Shown here: positions 59,827 through 64,000 of the stretch, one piece after another
Layout: each line of letters begins with the position of its first letter
Position numbering within the stretch: position 1 is the stretch's first letter
Source of the DNA: an uncultured Elusimicrobiales bacterium
Lineage (GTDB): Bacteria > Elusimicrobiota > Elusimicrobia > Elusimicrobiales > Elusimicrobiaceae
Assembly (NCBI GenBank): GCA_944327085.1
Contig: CALVGG010000003.1
Coordinates: 244,551 to 308,550 of the forward strand
Length of the DNA: 64,000 nucleotides
Direction: 5' to 3'
Notes under the pieces: generated by a model
Told to the model about the DNA's origin: nothing
Database searches by the model: none
Seen by the model: the letters and a program-made list of their open reading frames with translations, nothing else
Position numbers and translations under genes: made by a program

Positions 59827-61527
59827 TTATTTTTTAAGCACAAATTTCCGCACACGCGGGGATGCGCCCGGTTTGCGGTCATACCAGCGTTTGCCGGCTT
59901 GGCGGCGGGCATTTTCCAGCGGTTCCCCGTCCAAATCCAGCCCGGGGTAAAAATTGTACATTAAACGGCGGAATTTTTCTTCATACACGCGGCTTTCGTT
60001 GCTGTCACGCTTTAAAGAGGAAATAGAAAACTCCTGCTTAAAATTTGGTTCCGGGCCGTCCGTTCCAAACCGGGTGGAAATGGGGAGCATCCGGTCGCTG
60101 CGTAAGAAAGTTTGCGGTTTAAGCGGCACGTATTCCTCCAGCCCGTGCGGGCCGGAAGCATCCAACTCCACCCGCAAACCGGCATAGCGTTTTTGGCGGT
60201 CCGTTTTTACCACAATCCATTCCCCGTCTTCAAAGCCTTTCGGGCGCAGCACGGTGGTGTTTAAATTTAGGTCCGGCTCGTCATAGGTTTCCTCGCGGGA
60301 ATCGTCCCACGTGGCAAAGCTTACTTTGCGGGCAAATACGGTCTCTTTCCCGTCCAGCAATTCTTCCGTTTCGGATAGCAGCGCCCCCTTGTCTAAAAAG
60401 TCCACCGTCCACAATTTATGGTAATTGCCGGCCTTGCGCTCTACCGATAAATAACGGGGGGTGTCTATAATGTCTGTAGTATGCAACAATTCCCCGTTTA
60501 AGAGGGACTGCACCCGTGTATACTGCGGGTAATACGTCCAGCGGTATTCTTCTTTTCCGCGGCGGGCGTATATCAGGCGGCCTTGGTCATCCTTGCGGGT
60601 AGAGTCATAATTTTCCCAGTCGGTCGGGTCATAGCCTTGGGTTAAAATGGCGGGGTTTAACTCCTGTTTGTACACGGCAATTTGCCGCCATACATTATAT
60701 ACCTCGCGCGAGGGAAGCCCCTTTTCCCCCTCCCGGCTCCAGCCGCCTTGTTCGGTACAATTGACATACCTTTTTAAACTGCCGCGGCAAAAGCTTTTCC
60801 AGCCTTCCGCGCCGCCGCGCCGCGGGCGCACGCCGGCTACACAATCCAAACCTAAAATGAAATCATCCAAGTCTGAGCAGGAAAAATCCGCACTGCCATT
60901 AACCACATAGCCCGGCTGGCTGCCGGCAGCCGTTTGTTTGGGCATGGCCAGCGCCACGCCCATATCCTGCCAAAGCAAATGAATATCCGGCGAGGCCCCG
61001 TTCAAAGCCACCACTGCCGGGCGCTGGGCATTACCACCCAATAAATAACCCACTATTTTTTTGCCGCCCGCCTGAGCGGAAACATATTGGGGCGGGAGCA
61101 AAATGATACGCATGTCCTCGCGGGTGTTGGCATAAGCATAGCCGGGCGCGCCGGAGCCTTTATCCAGCATGCGGCCAAATTGTTTGGCAATGGGCGCATT
61201 ATAAGAACAATTCTGCCGGTTCACAATAACCGGGCGGGTAAGAACCTCTTGCAAATCTTTAAATTCCTCCGCGCGGCCGGCAGCCTCTATACGCTCGTAC
61301 ATCGAACGCAGCCAGCGGGAAACGGCCTCCCCCAATTGGGTGGGATCAAAAGCATATTGCGTTAAATCACCATCTACGCATACGGAAACCGGCTGACGCG
61401 CTACAATACGCTGCAGCATATTGGCAGAAGGCGCCGGCTGATTAATCCCCCAGGGGGAAGCACCGGCATTTCCCGCCAGTAAACCAACCAAAAGAGCTGC
61501 GCCTATCTTACTGAAATGTTTTTTCAT
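59827..61527 (-). CDS. Large secreted protein of unknown function
   Basis: 566 residues with a signal peptide (MKKHFSKIGAALLVGLLAG, cut after the AGNAGA region near residue 23). The N-terminal third has paired cysteines (VSVCVDGD, RQNCSY, FSCSDLDD, LDCVAG, SFCRGS, VNCTEQ). The rest is charged, Tyr/Trp-rich and likely beta-stranded, ending in a very basic tail. I do not recognise the family and see no enzyme motif. The ATG at 61527 is preferred over one three codons upstream. It is 32 bases after the DUF3089 gene and could be its operon partner. Confidence 0.65.
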   Translation of the reverse strand: MKKHFSKIGAALLVGLLAGNAGASPWGINQPAPSANMLQRIVARQPVSVCVDGDLTQYAFDPTQLGEAVSRWLRSMYERIEAAGRAEEFKDLQEVLTRPVIVNRQNCSYNAPIAKQFGRMLDKGSGAPGYAYANTREDMRIILLPPQYVSAQAGGKKIVGYLLGGNAQRPAVVALNGASPDIHLLWQDMGVALAMPKQTAAGSQPGYVVNGSADFSCSDLDDFILGLDCVAGVRPRRGGAEGWKSFCRGSLKRYVNCTEQGGWSREGEKGLPSREVYNVWRQIAVYKQELNPAILTQGYDPTDWENYDSTRKDDQGRLIYARRGKEEYRWTYYPQYTRVQSLLNGELLHTTDIIDTPRYLSVERKAGNYHKLWTVDFLDKGALLSETEELLDGKETVFARKVSFATWDDSREETYDEPDLNLNTTVLRPKGFEDGEWIVVKTDRQKRYAGLRVELDASGPHGLEEYVPLKPQTFLRSDRMLPISTRFGTDGPEPNFKQEFSISSLKRDSNESRVYEEKFRRLMYNFYPGLDLDGEPLENARRQAGKRWYDRKPGASPRVRKFVLKK

Positions 61528-61559
61528 ATTGCACATGAAAAGAATTTTTAAAAATTAAA

Positions 61560-62534
61560 TTATTTAAAATGCTGCACCCGTTTTTTTACGTTTTCTTTTA
61601 AGTTATTATAGAAAAACATATAGTCGTACATATGCAAAATACCGGGGGCAAAAACACTTTGGCTGGCGTTGTATTTTTCCGCATCCACCACTACCGCCAA
61701 AGCGCCGGTTTCTTTCTCAAGCCACACGTCAGACAGGTGGGGAACTTCTTCCTTTTTCTCCCCTGTCACAATATCAAAAATAACGGCGCCTTTGTGTTCT
61801 TTAGCCGGGGCGACGGAAGTATCCGTTTTCCAACTAACGGGGTTAATTCCTTTTGCGCCCTTTTTTAATACATAGGAATAACCATGCCCCGGCAGCTGGG
61901 TGTTATAAGAGACGATGACTCCCGTGTCGGTTTCTCCCTGAGCCATTTTAAGCCAAGGATACTTTTGCAAGTCCTCATCTGTAACAGAATAACCGATTAA
62001 ATACGCGGCCACCAGTTGTTTGCGCCTGGCGGGATTATCAAACTTCTGCTCCATTAAATTTAACAAAGCCATAGACCCCTGGCTAAAGCCGGCTAAAATA
62101 AACGGGCGCCCCTTGTTAAAATGTTGAATATAATACTCAAAGGCGGCAATAATGTCTTGATAGCCTTTGCTTAATAACTGTTCCCCCTCTGCCGGGGAAA
62201 GCCACAACAGCTCAATAGATGCCTGGCGATAGTAAGGCGCATACAAATTGGCTTCGTCCGTAAATACACCGGCATTGATGCGAATCTGCACATCCGCCTT
62301 GTTGCGCAAATCTGCATTGGCTACATCCATTACTTGCGTGCCGTTTCCCCCAAAAATGGTTGGGTATACATAAAATACGTCCACCGGTTTGGCGGGGGGT
62401 TGCTCTTGCGGTAAAAATGCCCAGTTTTGTGTTTGGGCGTAATCTACCGCGTGCGGAGCCGCCAGCTGCAAAGCCCCACAACCGCTAAACACCAATAAAA
62501 CCAATAAACCAAGCAGACGAATTGTTCTTTTCAT
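61560..62534 (-). CDS. DUF3089 alpha/beta-hydrolase-like lipoprotein
   Basis: 324-residue lipoprotein (lipobox LVFSGC). DUF3089 hallmarks: DVFYVYPTIFGGNGTQ, then NAGVFTDEANLYAPYYRQAS and the nucleophile elbow GFSQGS, where the usual GHSQGS histidine is Phe. The conserved PGHGYSYVLKKG segment follows. It is predicted to be an esterase or peptidase-like hydrolase anchored in the envelope; substrate unknown. Confidence 0.8.
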   Translation of the reverse strand: MKRTIRLLGLLVLLVFSGCGALQLAAPHAVDYAQTQNWAFLPQEQPPAKPVDVFYVYPTIFGGNGTQVMDVANADLRNKADVQIRINAGVFTDEANLYAPYYRQASIELLWLSPAEGEQLLSKGYQDIIAAFEYYIQHFNKGRPFILAGFSQGSMALLNLMEQKFDNPARRKQLVAAYLIGYSVTDEDLQKYPWLKMAQGETDTGVIVSYNTQLPGHGYSYVLKKGAKGINPVSWKTDTSVAPAKEHKGAVIFDIVTGEKKEEVPHLSDVWLEKETGALAVVVDAEKYNASQSVFAPGILHMYDYMFFYNNLKENVKKRVQHFK

Positions 62535-62564
62535 AAACTTAAAAATATTTTACAAAATAAACTT

Positions 62565-63053
62565 TTACTGTTTGTGTTCTAAATGGCACAACATAATTAA
62601 ATCATCCTTATTTTCCCGTACTACTTGAAACCCTGCACGCCGGTATAACCTGACAGCCGGATTTAGCTTTTGTACAGATAAAGAAAGCGCCGAAAAAGAA
62701 CAAGCACCGGCCTGTTGGCAAAACTGTTTTAATAGGTGCGAGCCGATCCCTCTGCCGCGCCATTCTTTAACTACCGCCATTGCCAAAGAAGGCATGTCAT
62801 CTTGATAGTACCCAAAATCTCTCATTAGACGGCACCAAACCACCCCTATTATCTGCCCCTCTTTCGCTACGGCTAAGTTTAAGTCTCCAGGGTGAGTACC
62901 AAAATCCTCCGTATATATTTTAAGTTCCGGTAAATCCACAATATCCCGCGGCGGAGCCTTCTCTCCCTCCGGGACAAACACAGCCTAGTATAAAAAAGCA
63001 CGCAGCAGCGGATATTCTTTTGGTAAAAGCGGACGAAAAGTAATATGATCCAT
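62565..63053 (-). pseudogene. GNAT acetyltransferase interrupted by an amber codon
   Basis: From ATG 63053 the frame reads MDHITFRPLLPKEYPLLRAF, LY, then TAG at 62985-62987, then continues AVFVPEGEKAPPRDIVDLPE through a complete GNAT domain (WRGRGIGSHLLKQF acetyl-CoA loop) to 62565. Both sides of the stop belong to the same family N-terminus, so this is one 162-residue gene with a nonsense codon at position 23. A shorter product could start at the GTG at 62981. TAG is a normal stop here (rpsD, gcvT), so readthrough is unlikely. Confidence 0.75.
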
Positions 63054-63545
63054 ATAGCAATATACTATCAAAATATATAACCACCCTGTACAGCTTTGTT
63101 TAACAGGTATATTTATCCCCGGTTTACACCGGGTTTAGTTTTGGTCACAGGTATTTTATCACACAAAGCAGGGCTAAATTGAAAGAAGCAAAAATATAAT
63201 TAATCAATACATTGCTTTTACAACAGGCTCATCAGCCATTATACACATCAAAGGATATCAGAGAGGCACACATAAAAGAAAGGGAATATATTCTTAATTC
63301 AACATAGGCTTAAAAGCAAATTTTATAAGCACAGTATTTTGAGGGATATTGTCTAAATGATACACACACAGCGGGCCCCTGGCCTGTTTCCCATGAGGAA
63401 CACGCTGTTAAGCGCTTTAGGGCGTATGGTATGCCCACCCGGGGGATGTTGCCGCAGGAAATAACTTCCCAGCCTTTTCCTAAATATTTTTCTGCTGTCT
63501 TAAATATTCTATGCTCTATATACAACCCGATTTTTTATTTACCCA
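63054..63545. other. Stretch without a recognisable gene
   Basis: AT-rich intergenic DNA between the GNAT gene and the rRNA operon end. It contains one small CCCGGT/ACCGGG hairpin (63118-63133). A minus-strand frame of 71 codons (63310-63525) has no SD, no family resemblance and poor composition, and is not called. Confidence 0.6.
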
Positions 63546-63546
63546 T

Positions 63547-63575
63547 AAAAAAACCCCGCCTTATAAGCGGGGTTT
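63547..63575 (-). terminator. Terminator of the rRNA operon
   Basis: AAACCCCGC (63551-63559) pairs with GCGGGGTTT (63567-63575); the minus-strand 3' side is a run of seven T. Confidence 0.9.
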
Positions 63576-63598
63576 ACAAAAGGAAAAGGCTGGGATGA

Positions 63599-63718
63599 GA
63601 CCGACAACGATCTACTCTCTCAGCGCCGAATTGGGCGCCAATACCATCGACCCTGAAGAGCTTAACTGCCGTGTTCGGAATGGGAACGGGTGTTGCCTCT
63701 TCGGAATTATTATCAGTC
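63599..63718 (-). rRNA. rrf: 5S ribosomal RNA
   Basis: A 120-base 5S on the minus strand. Conserved CCGTTCCCATTCCGAACACG and AGTTAAGC segments are followed by GGTCGATGGTA. The termini GACTGATAA and TTGTCGGTC pair as the closing helix. Ends are estimated from that helix. Confidence 0.93.
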
Positions 63719-63934
63719 TCATTCCAGCCTCTTAATTAAAAGAACAAATCTGTTTAAAAAGGAACTATCGCACTGCTATAAGACAATTCCTTTTTAAAAG
63801 CGGTTGAACTCGTGCTCGCTGTTTAGTTGCAACAGGTCATCGCCATCCTTTCAACCTTTATCTTATGATATCAGATATTTTAGAAAAGCGCAAGTGTTTT
63901 TTTACACTCACATTCTTCAATCAGGATTAAAGAA

Positions 63935-64000
63935 TATGGCCAAGCCTCACGACCTATTAGTACAGATTAGCTGAACACATTGCTGTGCTTACACACTCTG
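63935..64000 (-). rRNA. rrl: 23S ribosomal RNA, 3' end (partial)
   Basis: Minus-strand sequence GTGTGTAAGCACAGCAATGTG, then TACTAATAGGTCGTGAGGCTTGGCC, is the conserved 3' end of 23S. The gene runs off the right edge. The 216-base spacer to 5S contains no tRNA. The 3' boundary is uncertain by a few bases. Confidence 0.92.

Noticed and set aside
63310..63525. Minus-strand open frame of 71 codons near the rRNA operon
   Set aside because: No SD, no recognisable motif and no operon context; most likely chance.

Overview
The window is a bacterial chromosome segment of about 50 % GC (judged by eye). It is dominated by housekeeping genes on the minus strand. Type IV pilin-like sequence, a full mre/rod set, AsmA, several secreted lipoproteins and ferredoxin-dependent 2-oxoacid oxidation point to a Gram-negative, rod-shaped anaerobe. 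My best guess is the phylum Elusimicrobiota (gut-type Elusimicrobiaceae relatives). That is an inference from gene style and content. Only the last 66 bases of a 23S gene are present and there is no 16S.

Layout. 0.1-2.4 kb: trmL, a pilin-like gene and a Spinster-like MFS carrier. 2.5-5.2 kb: a four-gene 2-oxoacid:ferredoxin oxidoreductase operon (korDABC type). 5.3-6 kb: free methionine-R-sulfoxide reductase and tRNA-Phe(GAA). 6.1-11.6 kb: an operon of lipoate ligase-like, membrane metalloprotease-like, AsmA-like, orotate phosphoribosyltransferase-like and RlmI-like genes. 11.7-16 kb: glycine cleavage genes gcvT-gcvH-gcvPA-gcvPB, which need the lipoate ligase-like function next door. 16-20.9 kb: a YgjP-like metallopeptidase, a probable inactive trypsin-fold protein, a split chromate transporter and a cell-wall amidase. 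20.9-28.8 kb: RNase G, a DUF2344 protein, rodA, mrdA (PBP2), mreD, mreC and mreB. 28.9-44.2 kb: the complete S10-spc-alpha ribosomal superoperon with secY, adk, map and infA, running directly into mreB.

44.2-47.2 kb is an accessory island between rpsJ and fusA, the place where tuf usually lies. It holds an ankyrin-repeat remnant, one unknown secreted protein and four tandem paralogous cysteine-rich lipoproteins. 47.2-59.8 kb: rplJ-rplL-rpoB-rpoC-rpsL-rpsG-fusA, with a promoter, an L10-type leader and an attenuator-like structure between rplJ and rplL. 59.8-63.1 kb: an unknown secreted protein, a DUF3089 lipoprotein and a GNAT acetyltransferase interrupted by an in-frame amber codon. 63.5-64 kb: the 3' end of an rRNA operon (23S end, 5S, terminator).

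I see no CRISPR array, insertion sequence, prophage or obvious defence system. The most unusual material is the lipoprotein island, the rplJ-rplL attenuator candidate, two promoter-overlapping inverted repeats, the degenerate trypsin-like protein and the amber-interrupted acetyltransferase. Starts were moved from the longest open frame where a Shine-Dalgarno (SD) sequence or the family N-terminus demanded it; each case is stated.
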